In this document: in pieces, positions 11,211 to 23,825 of the stretch | Position numbering within the stretch: position 1 is the stretch's first letter | How the letters are laid out: every line of letters starts with the position of its first letter | Assembly: GCF_000149955.1 (NCBI RefSeq) | Contig: NC_030987.1 | Location: 1,489,387 to 1,553,386 of the forward strand | Source: Fusarium oxysporum f. sp. lycopersici 4287 | Lineage: Eukaryota; Ascomycota; Sordariomycetes; Hypocreales; Nectriaceae | DNA length: 64,000 bases | Direction: 5' to 3' | The notes under the pieces: generated by a model | Databases searched by the model: none | What the model saw: only the letters and a program-made list of their open reading frames with translations | What the model was told of the DNA's origin: nothing | Translations under genes and position numbers: made by a program

Positions 11211-14200
11211 TCAACCATGCGATGAAACAAAATCTCGGGCTTGAATCGTTCAAGTCGCTAATGAAGAAACTTCCGATACAACAGGTTTAATAGTACTGGA
11301 TTGTATGTGATTCAATGGTAAAATCGTGTCGCAAAGACTTGTAGCAGTGATTCAATCGACCCAGTCGAGTAATATTGATGTTGATTAACAGTTGAAATCG
11401 TATCAGCGAGTTAGGATAACAGCCCATGAATAGCGGCCCTGCTTTTTAGTTGACAAAGCGCAAGGATTTGGGTTGCGGAGCGGTAGAGAAATAGTCAATT
11501 ATGTACAAGTCGTCAGGATGAGGTTGATGATGAAATCAAGGCGCGAGTAGAGGGCACGATCCAACCAGGGACATAGTATAGTGTGTGTCTGGGTAGTGGC
11601 GATAGCTTGTCCCAATTGAAAGGATGAATTGGATGTGATGTCGTAGAGCAAAGCCTTAATCGGCACCGTTCCGGGCCTTGCAGCTTGATTTTTTCCGATT
11701 GATGGAGGGGCCGGCGCCCCGGTCCATGGGAGTCGGGACAACCCAGAACGCACCGGTAAACTTTGTGACCTCTGGCTTCTTATTTGTGTGAATCTACTCC
11801 GGATTTGGTCATTCGTAGCCTTCATTTCTACAGCCTCCGCGAGATATCGCAACATAGGAGGAGAGTTGATTTATCGTTCAAATGCGTAAGTTAATTACTT
11901 ACAGTAAACCAATCTCCTGCTGTGTGTAGTACGATAAGGTTTTCTTAGGTAACTCAATGCCCACTGACTTGGATATCGACCAAAATACCACACTTGCAAG
12001 GGTACAATATGACCGCCGCATTTACGGCCGGCCTTCATCTTGAAATACGGAGCTCGAAAGCCACGTCCGTTCCGTGCCCGGCTGAAGAGGCCGGTTGGGT
12101 ACCGGTCGTCTAAGCTTTCGGGACGTAGCGGAACCCGGATTGACAAGCGCGAGATCTCATCGACTGTGGCTTTCTATCAAGGGATACAAGTACAGAGATT
12201 CTGACTACTTTGTTTCAAGCCGCAGAACTCTCATCATATCATATGACATTGTCATCTGGTCCAGTTCAAACTGTAACTCTAATCGGAGCCAAGGAGCAAA
12301 ATAGAGGAGGTTGGAATCAAAGGAGTGATCGAAATTGTAGGAAGAAACCAAGTTCGATGACCAAAGTTTCTCTCGAGTTCCTGCAGGTTCACTTTGAAAC
12401 GGGACAAATTATCCTGACTCTGCGGGGGTGAGAATCTACTCTCCACATGAAACGAATTCCTCTCGAGGATTCTTCTGAAGTCGAGGCTGGTTCCTTTCAG
12501 GTTTGGTTATCTTTTTATGACCTGTCATGAACCAAGTCTTCGTGTTCTCTGTAAGTGCCCTCACCTCGATTAATGCCTGCATGGAACGAACACGATTCGA
12601 TACGAAGTTACCTTACTATCTTGTACGAGAGACAAGCGGATATCTCTTCGGCTAGTCCGTCATATCTCCAAATGCACTCCGCTTTCAAATGTCTTAGCCA
12701 GCAGAGTGTTTCTTCACCTGCGTTATTGGGTTACTAGAAGTAGTGGTTATTCGACTTTGCTGTGTGATACCTCATAAAATGTGCGACTGTGATCACTTCT
12801 CTGAGAGCCTGAACATCTGGCCGCGTAAGCTCCATAGTGAGGCACAAACAAAATATCATCAACACCAACGATTGGCGCGATATCCATAGCATCATGTTCT
12901 CGTCGTGGTGCATTGCGCGGGGTTATCGAAGGGTCCAGTGCAGTGACATGCCCCGCCCATATGTAAGAAATACGAAGGTTGTTGGCTGGTCCAGATGCCT
13001 AGCACCGAACAGAGTTACCCTTTATGGGAACAGTTGGCCACCATTCTTGCATCCGAGTGGCCAATCGTCCGTAAAGAATACTCCGACGTGATCATAGTGG
13101 GCTCGTACATGTTGTGAGCGACCTCAACCACCAACTGGAGCGCGTCGTTCGCGTGGTCCAAGATACACTCAGTGATGCACAATGACAAGACCATCATAAC
13201 AAATGTGCAGCAGTGGTCTCATATCGCTTCACGACTACTAGATGTGGAGTCTGTAGTAGTCAACCGTTCGCGCCCGCCACAAAGCCAAGCTCTGGACGAT
13301 GCGGTTGAGAGGAGACGAAGGACGACCTCCACTCGTATGCCCATGATGGCGAGTATGGGGCATCACCGACATCTGACGAGAGCACGGTAGCGTCGAGTCA
13401 ACTGAAGAGATCTCCATTAGGATCTTCTGAAGATCACAGACCGGGCTGCTGTAACAAGAACATTATCGATAATACTATTGACTCCTTTTAATCACGGCTC
13501 TTAAAACCAAGGGCCTTGGAGATTACGGTCATGGTGCACCAACACCAAGCGAGCCAAAGCCTCCCCAGACCGCCCTAAAAAGCCCAAGCTTAAGCGGCGA
13601 ACCGCACTAGTTGAGTCTATCGGGCCTAGCCTCCAGAGTATTCCGGGACCTCCTGGCACAAAATGCGCCGAGTGGTGGACGATATGGAGCAAATAAAGTC
13701 TCATTGCTGCTGGGATATGTTAGAGCTAAGCCCAATGCTGCTGTGCTGCTCCTAAAGTCCCCTGTTCACTCTGCGAAAATTGGTGCTACTGGTACTACTT
13801 TGTCCACCGTCTGTGGTCATGATGTCGCCCAGGCTCGGGTCTCGCCTCAGCTTTTGCTACGGATCATTTCTTTTGACGCTGTAGCCCGGCGGTAGGTATC
13901 TGGACCTAAGGCAGAGAGGTATCCATCCATGCGTCCATACCCATATAGCCGGGGGTTGTCTGTCATTGAAATGTCTCGGACCTCCTCGACCTTTTCTTCA
14001 TCGTCCTCTTCTCTCACCACCTGCTTTTGATACACTCGCTATATCAGACTTGGTCTTGATTCTCAACAGTCGTTAACTCGTCATCTTAATGCTTTATTCT
14101 TCTTTTGCTCGTACTTTTATCAAATCGTCGGTCGTCACTCACATACCTTGTTCTTAATCTGTAAGTCAAACATCGTCCGAGTCTACGGGTCTTGCCCCGG

Positions 14201-14454
14201 TTGTCTTAGTGATAGCATCCTCCATACCTCTCGTTCCCACAGAGCACAAGCAATCTCCTCATTATGGGAAAGAGAGAGACTTGGAATATAAGTGAATAAA
14301 ACCGCTGACCCCCGGCCAAAGAAACTCCATACCTTTCGTCAATCTTCACCGTTTACGAACTTTTTTTGGACTTCGCATACGTATCAACCACATACATACC
14401 TTCATCGTATCCAACACAGCTAGTTTTCATACAAGACACAAATACGTCACAATA
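11211..14454. other. 3.2-kb gene-free stretch
   Basis: No open frame here looks coding. Those present are under 125 codons, overlap on both strands and lack compositional or motif signal. The last ~500 bases (about 13.95-14.45 kb) are pyrimidine-rich with CATAC/CACAAT repeats and are probably promoter and 5' UTR of the wall-protein gene. The middle (12.8-13.4 kb) has mixed coding-like fragments too degenerate to assign. Confidence 0.5.
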
Positions 14455-15174
14455 ATGCCCTCTCTCCGAACAACCGTTTTGGCCGTTGCTGCCTCAGCCA
14501 TTGCCGTTGTCAACGCCGACTATGTTATTGACCCCGAGAGTGTACCCCTGTCTCAACGCCGTGAGTAAAGATCTAACGCCGATTATTTTGATGTGCAGGG
14601 TCTAATACATAACCAGGTGTTTGGTGCCAGAACGAAATAGAAACCTGCCCTATGATTTGCGGGCAGACTAGCAAGGGAGATACCAAGGTCAACGAGTGTG
14701 ATCCTGTAAGTTTCGTTATCTAGGCTTCGTTGACAACTGTTAATCTCTTTCGTCCAGAAAACCCTTACATACGGTTGCATCTGCGGCGACGGCAAGCAAC
14801 CCAACGTGTCTGAATACTCCCTGACCCTACCATTCTACGTATGCCAGGAATGGGGTAACCAATGTGTCGAGGACTGCAAGGGCAGTGCCTCTTGCGCTTC
14901 TGACTGCCGCCAGAACCACCCATGCGGTGCCAGCAACCCCAAGAAGTACAACACGACTTCCACCGCTACCGACACGGCTGCCGTCAAAGCGACAGCCAGC
15001 GCTACTGACGATCCCAATGTTGTCTACACTGGCACCCCAGGAGGCGACGGCGGCGACAACTCAGACAGCTCAACAACAACAAAGACCAACGGCGCCGCCG
15101 TCATTGAGGCTGGGCGCACATGGGGCCTGACTATTGTCCTGAGCACCATTTTCGCTGGGTTCGCCATGTTCTGA
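14455..15174 (+). CDS. Small cysteine-rich GPI-type cell-surface protein (DUF7707-like)
   Basis: Three exons (14455-14560, 14617-14705, 14758-15174) give 203 residues, with phases consistent at both junctions. An N-terminal signal peptide (TTVLAVAASAIAVVNA) is followed by DYVIDPESVPL and about 110 residues with twelve cysteines (for example CPMICGQTSKG, YGCICGDGKQP, CQEWGNQCVEDCKGS). I associate this pattern with the fungal DUF7707 family. Then come a Ser/Thr/Ala-rich linker and a hydrophobic C-terminus (LTIVLSTIFAGFAMF) after small residues, as expected of a GPI-anchor signal. It is predicted to be extracellular and wall- or membrane-anchored. Intron 1 has a nearer AG at 14597-14598 that would put a stop in frame, so the acceptor at 14615-14616 is used. 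Biological role unknown. Confidence 0.8.
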
Positions 15175-16805
15175 GTTTCTGGTGATGCTTGACGGTTTCC
15201 TGAGTTTGGCGACCGGGCTGCCAAAGAGATTACTGCATTGCTTCTGTTCTCTTGTGTTTATTGCTCCTACATTCCTTTGAAGCCTTGGACGTCTAGGTGT
15301 TTGGTTGTCTTTTATGGTGGGATATTCTTTTTATGATTCAACTTGAGGGGTTGCCCTTTTACATCATTAATATCGTTAATGTCGAAGGGACGAAGAGATG
15401 GGAATAGGTGGTAGAACAGGACGAAATACATGTCGTTGACTGCAATCAAGCAGTTGAACCACCAGAAACCTCTGACGACAAATTTGAAGCCAGTGTGATG
15501 TCCTGATGCATGAAACAAGCAGTGGCATATCGAGACATGTCGTTGTCGGTTCAAGGATTCCCAGAGTTGGAGGAGATCACAGTCAGCGTCAGTCGATCTT
15601 CACTCCACATTCCGGATTTCAAGACCCTTAGACGTGTACCGGGCTATCGGATCAACAAAACTGCCGCGATGTAAGTTTTGTTCTCCAACTAGCATCCATT
15701 CCAGCCAATTGCATTTGAATGAGAGGCTCGTATTCTTTTTGTTGGTGCTCACGCGCTCACGAGCCTAGAAGGGCATGTGAAAATCATTCTATTCATGCGC
15801 CATTGATTCGTAGCGTTAGTTCATCCCTCGCCTCGGCACCAACGGCTAAGACGGATCAAATAATGTCGAAACAATCTCATGATGAGCTGTCTATGCGAGC
15901 TCCTCCTCGTGAGCAGACATGGCTGGCACACCTTTTGACAGGGCTGAGCCTGCTGAGGTCACTGTGCAAGTGAGAGTACTACGTGGGGATGCTCAAGGAA
16001 CCTGCTATTGTTCTCGAGTCTCACAAGAAAGGGGCCGTCAAAGTCGACCTGTTTCGTTAGCTGTCAAGTTGATGGTTGGAGCCTTCAAATGAATGAGCCG
16101 CTAATTACCCAATTTTAGATGCGTGTTTACCCTGTAAGCGGAGACCTCTAGTGGATCGGATCGCTGGTGTTAGCAGGGGCTTTGCGGTTTACGATCCAGG
16201 GGCTCGACGTACGACGACACCAGTACGAGTTGGAGTTTGAATTCCAATTTCGAGTCCTAGCCTTGAGCTGTCAAAACCTGCCCCTTTAAACCTTTTCAGT
16301 CCCTTCTTTTCTTCAACTGCAAAAAAACACTCTTTGGCGGTAACTGTTCATCAACATATTTAATTCTTTATCAGACTCTTCACCGCTATTCTTGGCTGTT
16401 TAACTCTGTCTCAGCCCTCCCGGTCGTCTTCGCAAATCAGGTCCGCCACACATAACCTTGGCTTGAGATCCAATTCATCTACCGTTGTCGATAAGAGAAA
16501 ACCTGTCACGCTTGTTCTTGGATTACCTTTCTCTTCCCGCCCACGTGCCGCGCCGCCCGCGTCTGTTAGGATAATACCGCCTTGGAAGAGAGCCGAGGAT
16601 CAATCATCCATTTTGCAGGCCTCTTGGCGGATATACCTTACCCTGTCCTGCTGCAAGTCACTATTGCGCGTGCCCGCCGTCGCTGCAGGTCCGATTGTTT
16701 AGGCGTTTTTACCGACGTCTTTATTTTTTTCTACCTTCCCCTTCGTTCCCTTTTTAAAAGAGTCCCCCATTTTTGCCCCTCCTCCTCCGGCCCCTCTCTT
16801 CCACC
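15175..16805. other. Intergenic: 3' flank of wall-protein gene and promoter/5' UTR of EPT1
   Basis: No supported gene. The part after about 16,250 is strongly pyrimidine-rich (CTTTTCTTC, TTTTTAAAAG, CCCCTCCTCCTCC), typical of a fungal promoter and 5' leader, and runs up to the EPT1 start codon (CCACC before ATG). Confidence 0.5.
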
Positions 16806-18429
16806 ATGTCTACAAGCGAGACACTTCCGCTTTACAATCCAACGGCCACCGACCCTGACGGTACGAATATGGCTCCTAATACGAGTAAGTCTGAGAAGAA
16901 AAGGAAACTCTTTGAACGCCTGAGTTCCATGGGGTATTACAAAAAAGACCGTTGACCACTAACGTTGCGGCCCTGCAGAAAAGAATGTTGCTGAGTGCAT
17001 CTCTGATGACGCACTGGTGCACTTCAAGTCATACAAGTACTCAAGCGTCGACCTGTCGCCAGTCTCGAAATACGTTCTTGGTCCTTTCGTATGTATTGCC
17101 TATGCCTTCAGCTCTCTTTTGCGCATTTTTTTTAAACTCTGTTTTACTTTTTTGTCTTGACAATTACCGTCTCGTCGAGCTCGACACCACTTGCCTGCCA
17201 AGTTATTTTCTGGGAGCTCGTGATAGCTAACGCGTCTTTGTCGTCATGTAGTGGAATGCCTCTGTCAACCTCCTACCACTATGGATTGCTCCCAACATGG
17301 TGACCCTCTTGGGTTTCTGCTTCATCCTGATAAATGTTGCTTTCTGTGCAATTTGGATGCCTGATCTCGTTGGACCGGTATGTGGGAGCCTTTCCATGTC
17401 TCTGGAGTGACGTACTAATCGCAAGTGATGTTGCAGGCTCCTTCATGGCTTTACTTCAGCTTTGCCTTTGGCCTCTTCATGTACCAAACGATGGATAACC
17501 TCGACGGAAAGCAAGCTCGACGAACTGGAACCTCAAGCGGCCTCGGCGAACTCTTCGATCACGGTATCGACTCCTTGAACTGCACACTCGCCAGTCTGCT
17601 CGAAACTGCCGCTATGGGTCTTGGTACCTCTCCAGCTGGCATCATCACCGCTCTATGCCCATGCCTGCCCATGTTTTTCTCGACCTGGGAAACATACCAC
17701 ACGCATACTCTCTTCCTCGGCGTTATCAATGGTCCTACAGAAGGCATCCTTATTGCCTGTACAATTATGATCATGTCTGGCATTTGGGGACCCGGCATCT
17801 GGACCATTCCTCTGGCTAATGGCATCAAGGATACTCTACCTGGTCTTGCTGAGCTCCTTGGCGAGACGACTTTCCGAGATATCTGGATTGGCCTGATCAT
17901 TGGCTCCCTCGTCTTTACACAGATCCCCTTCTGTGTGCTCAACGTTGCCAAGGCTCGCAAGTCTAGGGGAGAGCCCATTCTTCCTGTGTTCCTTGAGTGG
18001 ATTCCCATGGCCGTCTTCACTGTTTCCATCGCCGCCTGGGTCTTCTCTCCTTACAGTACCATCATGAAGGAGAACCACCTCATGCTTTTCTGCTTCATCA
18101 TGTCATTCGTCTTTGGCCGCTTGACCACTAAGATTATTCTCGCCCATTTGACTCGCCAACCTTTCCCCTGGTGGACCGTTATGCTATACCCTCTTATTGG
18201 TGGTGCGTTCCTCGGAAACATGCCTCGATTTGGACTCCCTCAGGTCAGCGCCCAATTCGAACTCTTCTACCTGTGGGCCTATCTTCTCTTTTCCATGGTT
18301 GTCTATTTCCGCTGGGCGTGGCTCGTTGTTACCAGCATCTGCAACTACCTCGGCATCAATGCCCTCACCATTCCCAAGGAGAAGCAGATCGCCAACAAGG
18401 CGGCACAGGCTGCCAACAAGCTGCACTAA
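16806..18429 (+). CDS. EPT1: CDP-alcohol phosphatidyltransferase, EPT1/CPT1-type ethanolamine/choline phosphotransferase
   Basis: Four exons (16806-16884, 16979-17088, 17252-17377, 17437-18429) give 435 residues, and all junction phases agree. The CDP-alcohol phosphotransferase signature DGx2ARx8Gx3Dx3D is complete: D128 G129, A132 R133, G142, D146, D150 (DNLDGKQARR...LFDHGIDS). About eight hydrophobic segments follow, and the C-terminus is basic. These enzymes transfer phosphoethanolamine or phosphocholine from the CDP form to diacylglycerol in the ER or Golgi, the last Kennedy-pathway step to PE and PC. Length and motif fit the eukaryotic EPT1/CPT1 group. Which head group is preferred cannot be told from sequence. 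The first intron is 94 nt and the second 163 nt. Confidence 0.92.
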
Positions 18430-20112
18430 GCCGGAACTAGCCGTTCTGGCCGAGCAATTTTGTTCTGTCAAGCTCTGATAGATTGAAATGACATAAACAA
18501 TAATCCACCCAGAGAGGCGCAGGATTTTGGAGAGAGATCATGGTACAAAAAATACTGGTGTCGCAATACAGAGCGAAGAATCAAAGCATGACGAGGGCGT
18601 TTGGTGTTTACTTGCGGGTTTCTCGCATTCTTCATGACGCTAGGATACTAAGGGGTCTTGTATCACGTCAACAACCATTGGGGTATATTCATTGTAATAG
18701 ATATAAATGAGGAGTATGTGTAGATGATGGTGTTAGAGACTGCCTTTGGATAGGCCCCGGCTTTGACGCATAGGGCGCAAGCCAAATCAATAAGAAGCTT
18801 CAACATTTCAGATGCATTATTGGTCGCCGTCCATACTAATCTCATGATACCTTTACTGTTGTCTGATCTGTGTTGCTTATGAGGGGCTTCACAACATTTT
18901 AGAAACGTGGGGTTAACGGGATGACGTAGCCTGCGTTAGCTTCAGATGATGGATGCTGCAGGAACTTATGGTAGAGAGTTACGAGAAATCTTGCTTGCTG
19001 CTTGTCAGTTTCTCGTATATATTGGGTTGGGAGAGCTGCTGGGAGAAATGGTTTCCAAGCTAGCTCCCAACAATGCCTATTTAATATGAAGCACAACGTC
19101 TAGATCTGAACTAACGATAAATGGCTAGGTCACACAACTCCATACCTTTCCTCACTGGAGGTTTCAGCATCAATGGCATTGTGTCGAATTTCAGTGTCTC
19201 TGGAATGATGTGTTCCAGCCTTTGCTACGGCTGACTTACACGCCAGGCTTAGGCATGATCAACGAGATCTTTCCGTATTATTCAGGCTACAGCAGCGCAG
19301 CATGGTTAAGAGAATGGACATAATGACTACAGTATATCTGGATCTGTGTAGCCCAGTGAAAATAATACGTGTCCAACTTAACAAATGCGTTCAGTGTGAT
19401 TTATCCGTATCAAACGCCCCCCTCAGATCCTTTATAGCCGTGAACCAATGAGGGTTGACCATTGCAACTATAATAACCCGACCCCTGGTTGTTCGACCAT
19501 AGTTTAAAGGGTCCTTTCCCGTCCTCCCCCGCGCCTGTTGTGTACATCAAAAAGTCGTCTTCTACCGAGAGCTAACAGGGGGCTTCGGACCAATATCGTT
19601 TATAACTGCTGAAGGGCCAACATGAAGTCCAGATCAATTTCATAGAACGCATAACACGTAATGGGCCTGAGGCTTAGTATTGTTGTAGAGAAAAAACAAA
19701 CAATTAACGGAGAATAATGTGAGCTTTGACCTCTATTGCCACACGCATATGGGGTTGTGGCCGGAGTATTGTGTCAAGGTACAAAGATTCGCCTGCGGTA
19801 TTGGGCCTGGGTGAAGTACCTACTATTTTCCTCCCCACATCCTTCTTGTCGTACCTGGCCTTATCCTCATCCCTTGCATGGGCTGGCGAGAGAGGTTTAA
19901 CTCCTGGCAGCACGAAGCATTTGTTTGCTTGATTCTGCTCTGTCTTTGTTCGCAACGTCCACGCTCACTGCCACAGCTGAACTTTTGCCCATTTATCATA
20001 CGATTACTCTGATCCTCCAGACGGAATGAGCTAGTTTTGCGCCCCACGATAACCCGAACCAAAACCCGCTTCTTGTTGGTTTAGAGTAGTATTTATTGGT
20101 GTCTTCCCATCC
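18430..20112. other. Intergenic, no gene seen
   Basis: 3' flank of EPT1 and upstream region of the glutaminyl cyclase gene. Only short, unconvincing open frames. Confidence 0.5.
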
Positions 20113-21362
20113 ATGGCTGAATCTTCGACAATGCCTCGACCGCTATCGCAATTGTCATTCCTTGCAAAGCTTCTCGTCTTTGTCTGCCTGCTCCTATCGA
20201 CGGTCGCCGAGTCCATGACACTTTCAGATGAAACCCTCGAGAACATTCCTTCGCCCGGCGACGATTTCGATATCAAGGATGGCAAGCTTCTTGCTCCTAT
20301 CCTGATTCCTCGTGTGCCTGGCACTGAGGGTCAACGGCGTGCCCAGAAACACTTTGTCGAGTTCTTCAAGGAAAATCTTCCCGAATGGAAACTCGAAATG
20401 CAGAATTCGACTTCAAAGACACCTGTACACGGAAACAAGCAGATCCCATTCTCCAACCTCATCTTTCGAAGAGACCCCCCTTGGGCGCAGAACGGAGACG
20501 TTAGTCGACTTACGCTGGTTGCGCACTACGATAGTAAATATGAGCCTGAGGGATTCATTGGCGCAATCGACAGCGCAGCGCCATGTGCCATGTTGATGCA
20601 TGTCGCGAGGAGCATTGAGGATGCGCTCACTGCGAAGTGGGACAAGATGCAGAAGGATGGATCTGCGGATGATGGGCTTGAGGAGACCCAGGGAATCCAG
20701 ATTATCTTTCTAGATGGCGAAGAGGCATTCAAACATTGGACGGAGGAGGACTCGCTTTATGGAGCCAGGTATGTTAAATGTGCAATTAACTACGAGCCAA
20801 AGGATTGACTAACTTGGTGTCAAGATCACTTGCTGAGGAATGGGAATATCAGTTCCATGGATCTACTGCAACTTACAGGACTCCTCTGGACTCTATCAGT
20901 CTGTTTGTTCTTCTCGATCTTTTAGGATCCGCGGACCCTACTATTCCCTCTTACTTCCTTACAACCCACTGGGCATACCGAGCCATGGCGGGTCTTGAGA
21001 AGCGCATGCGACAGCTCAATGTCCTCGAGACCAAGCCCAGATTTCCTTTCCTCCCAGATGGCAACAAAACAGCCAATCGATTCACTCGCAGCTATATTGA
21101 CGATGACCACCGACCTTTCATGCAGCGCGGCGTCGACATCTTGCATCTCATTCCATCGCCCTTCCCCGATGTGTGGCACGAGATCACAGACGATGGTGAG
21201 CACCTCGATCTTCCAACCGTGCGTGACTGGGCGAGGATCACCACTGCGTTCGTGGTGGACTGGATGGGTATCCAGGACTTCATGCCCAAGTTGGCGGGAA
21301 CTAAAGCGAAGAGGAATGGTGCAGCTGCGACAACCACGTCGAGCCGGAGGACGGAGCTTTAG
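20113..21362 (+). CDS. Glutaminyl-peptide cyclotransferase (M28-fold zinc enzyme), secretory
   Basis: Exons 20113-20768 and 20825-21362, joined by a 56-nt intron (GTATGT, CTAAC branch), give 397 residues. A hydrophobic segment (FLAKLLVFVCLLLS, residues 16-29) acts as signal peptide or anchor. An alternative start is Met7. The animal-type glutaminyl cyclase signatures are present in order: HYDSKYEPEGF, GAIDSAAPCAM with the zinc ligand D153, FLDGEEAFKHW with general-acid E203 and zinc ligand E204, EDSLYGAR, and FPDVWH with zinc ligand H337. The enzyme cyclises N-terminal Gln or Glu of secretory-pathway peptides to pyroglutamate. Residue roles come from the human enzyme. The match is close enough to be confident. 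Confidence 0.9.
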
Positions 21363-22061
21363 ACGACATGAACGTACATATCTGCATCATTTAGAGAAAT
21401 GTCGGTGGGTTTCTTGGGGCTTGGCGTTGTAGGCGCGATGTCATGAAAAGAGTCATGTAATGAACAGTCTATTTTGCAAACATGGAGTAAAGGAATCTTT
21501 GGTTGACTAGCAAACATCTGAATCTACTATTCTTCTGGCTCATTGAAGTCTTCATCACCTTTCTGCCGTACCAAAAGAACCCTGACAACACTCATATTTC
21601 CCGTGGGTACCGTGTAAGACGGACCGAGAAGGAGAGGCATTTATTACGGATTTGCACACATCAGACTAGCAACAACTCCCGAAGTAGACGCCAAATTTTC
21701 CTGATTGGCCGACTCTATTTTGGACCCTGACGGCGCCTGTGAAAGGAGGGCGTCTCCAAGTTTAAGCCCCGGACAGTTTTTATGGAGTCTGGAGAGATAT
21801 CGGGGTTCATGATACGTTACGGCCAACTTCCAGCGGGTTATTGGCAGTTTTGTTTTTGGTTTTGCGCGACATACGAGTAAGGTAAGGTAAGGGTATCAAT
21901 CATGTTTGTAGTTCAAGCTGACGTCGGTTTTTCTGGCGCTATCTTGACTCATTTATAAGTTTGCTAGCAGGTCTTCCATTCAAGTGATAGCTGCTCCCTG
22001 CTTGTCTTTCACGGGCGCTGTTCTTCAGTTGTTGTAAACCACACTCATCTTACACCTCACC
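21363..22061. other. Intergenic, no gene seen
   Basis: 3' flank of the glutaminyl cyclase gene and promoter of the N-acetyltransferase gene. A short direct repeat (GTAAGGTAAGG) lies at about 21,878-21,890. Confidence 0.5.
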
Positions 22062-23069
22062 ATGTCAGCCATTTATTCTGAAGCCCAAGTCGCTGGGTTC
22101 CTCAAACATCTTCAAATCCCTCAAGAATTCTACGTGGGCAATGAACCTATTCTGGACCATGCCTTTCTCAAAGTGCTGCATCAGCACATGATCGCAACAG
22201 TCCCATATGATAACTTGACGCTGCATTACTCGTCGCATCGCAATATCACTCTCGAGCCTCAAGCTCTGTACCAAAAGATCGTGGTGGATGGGCGCGGAAG
22301 AGGAGGTTACTGCATGGAGAGTAACCTCTTTTTCTGCTACATGCTGAGAGCTCTTGGTTTCCAAGTATATCCCGTTGGCGTGCGAGTTCGTCTGCGAAAG
22401 GATGGTGTTCCTCATGGTGGTTATCCTGGCTGGTAAGATGAAATACAATGCTGTCATCAGCATCGTTCACTAACTGCTTACAGGGTTCACATTGTCAATA
22501 TTGTAACTCTACCTGACAATTCTCGCTGGGTCATGGATACCTCATTTGGCGGCGACGGCCCTACACAGCCCATGCCCCTGGCCGAGGGCGCTGAGTGGCG
22601 CAATTTAGGCACTCAAGACGCAAGGCTTATCAAGGACTTCATTCCCGGCCAAACAGAGCTCACATCCGGCCGCCGTCTCTGGATCTACCAATGCCGCAAC
22701 TCTCCCGATCAACCCTGGATCAGCTTCTATGCTTTCAGTCACTCAGTTGAATGGCTGCCAGCCGATTTCGAGATCTCCAACTGCTACACTGGCACAAGCC
22801 CACGCAGCTTCCAGACAACGACGGTTCTGATTGTCAAGTTCCTTCTAAGGGAAAGCAAAACGTCACCAACGGGCGAGGAGATTTACGGGAAACGAATGCT
22901 GGTTAATGATGTGGTTAAGGAGAACCCTGGAGGTAAGACAAGGGTTCTGAAAGAGTTGAAGACAGAGGATGAGAGAGTGGAGGCGTTGAAGGAGTATTTT
23001 GGTATTGATTTGACAACGGAAGAGAGGGAGGCTATCAAGGGTTTCCAGACTGAGATTAAGACCCAGTAG
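22062..23069 (+). CDS. Arylamine N-acetyltransferase family enzyme (NAT)
   Basis: Exons 22062-22432 and 22484-23069 are joined by a 51-nt intron splitting a Trp codon and give 318 residues. The NAT catalytic triad is visible: C84 in RGGYCMESN, H126 in WVHIVNIV and D142 in WVMDTSFGG. The family transfers an acyl group from CoA to arylamines through a cysteine thioester, in the cytosol. Fusarium species carry several paralogues. One (NAT1/FDB2 of F. verticillioides) uses malonyl-CoA to detoxify benzoxazolinone breakdown products. This locus has none of the neighbours of that degradation cluster, so the paralogue and acyl donor are left open. Confidence 0.9.
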
Positions 23070-23825
23070 AGGATGATACACCACCAGTCATTGTTTTAGA
23101 TGCTTATGATAGAAATGATTTTTCAACTTTCAAGAGATTATATATAAGATTGAATCGAGAAAAGAAAACAGTGAATTATTTTCGGTCGGTTATGGTAATA
23201 CACAAATATGCTTTATATTGATCAATTCTCGTGCCTCCGTGCAATACTTTTTCTGCAGGATCACATTTCCTAGGGATCGCAAATCGAACCAAGAGTTTCT
23301 TGACATGATGGATGATGGATCTCAATGTCATTGTAATTCCTTCTTTTGTTTGGTCGCACGAGAGCACGATCTTGTTGTATTATTGAGTATCTGATACGCT
23401 CTGTATTCCAGGCCCTCTATTCTAAGTGACGAAAATATCTAGTCAAATTTAGTATCTCTTAGTAAGCCACTAGACCAGTTAATTTTGATACACTGATTTA
23501 ATGTTAGAATTATTATTACCCCCCTTAGGGTATTACACTCCTAGGACTAGCCATAAAATTAGAGGTTAATAGAAGTAATTTGTGTTCACGTTCCGGCTTG
23601 ATCTACGGTTTGGAATTGTTATAGCTGGCTGAGTGAGATATCGCCCGGATCTACCCTGAAGCCAGGAGCTCTATTTGAGTTCCCACCAAAGTTAGAGCTT
23701 CAGCCAATCAAAACTCTCCACTCCCACCACGTAATGCAAGCTACCACCATCTTTAGCTGTCCTGTCTCATCCACTTGGCCTCAACTCTAGAACCGACCGA
23801 ATCGACCTGCGATAACGTCAAAATC
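23070..23825. other. Intergenic with AT-rich patch
   Basis: No gene. About 23,430-23,590 is markedly AT- and TA-rich (TTAGTATCTCTTAGTAAG, AATTATTATTACC), unlike the flanks, and is a candidate remnant of a mutated repeat. The remainder is the SWP1 promoter. Confidence 0.45.

Noticed and set aside
11499..11855. 118-codon minus-strand frame
   Set aside because: No protein-like features. Composition is like the flanking non-coding DNA.
14561..14598. Shorter intron 1 in the DUF7707-like gene ending at the GTGCAG at 14,598
   Set aside because: It leads to a stop after three codons. The next AG keeps the frame and joins conserved Cys sequence.
22062..23069. Assignment of the NAT gene as the benzoxazolinone-detoxifying FDB2
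   Set aside because: The triad fits any NAT paralogue and the known cluster neighbours are absent.
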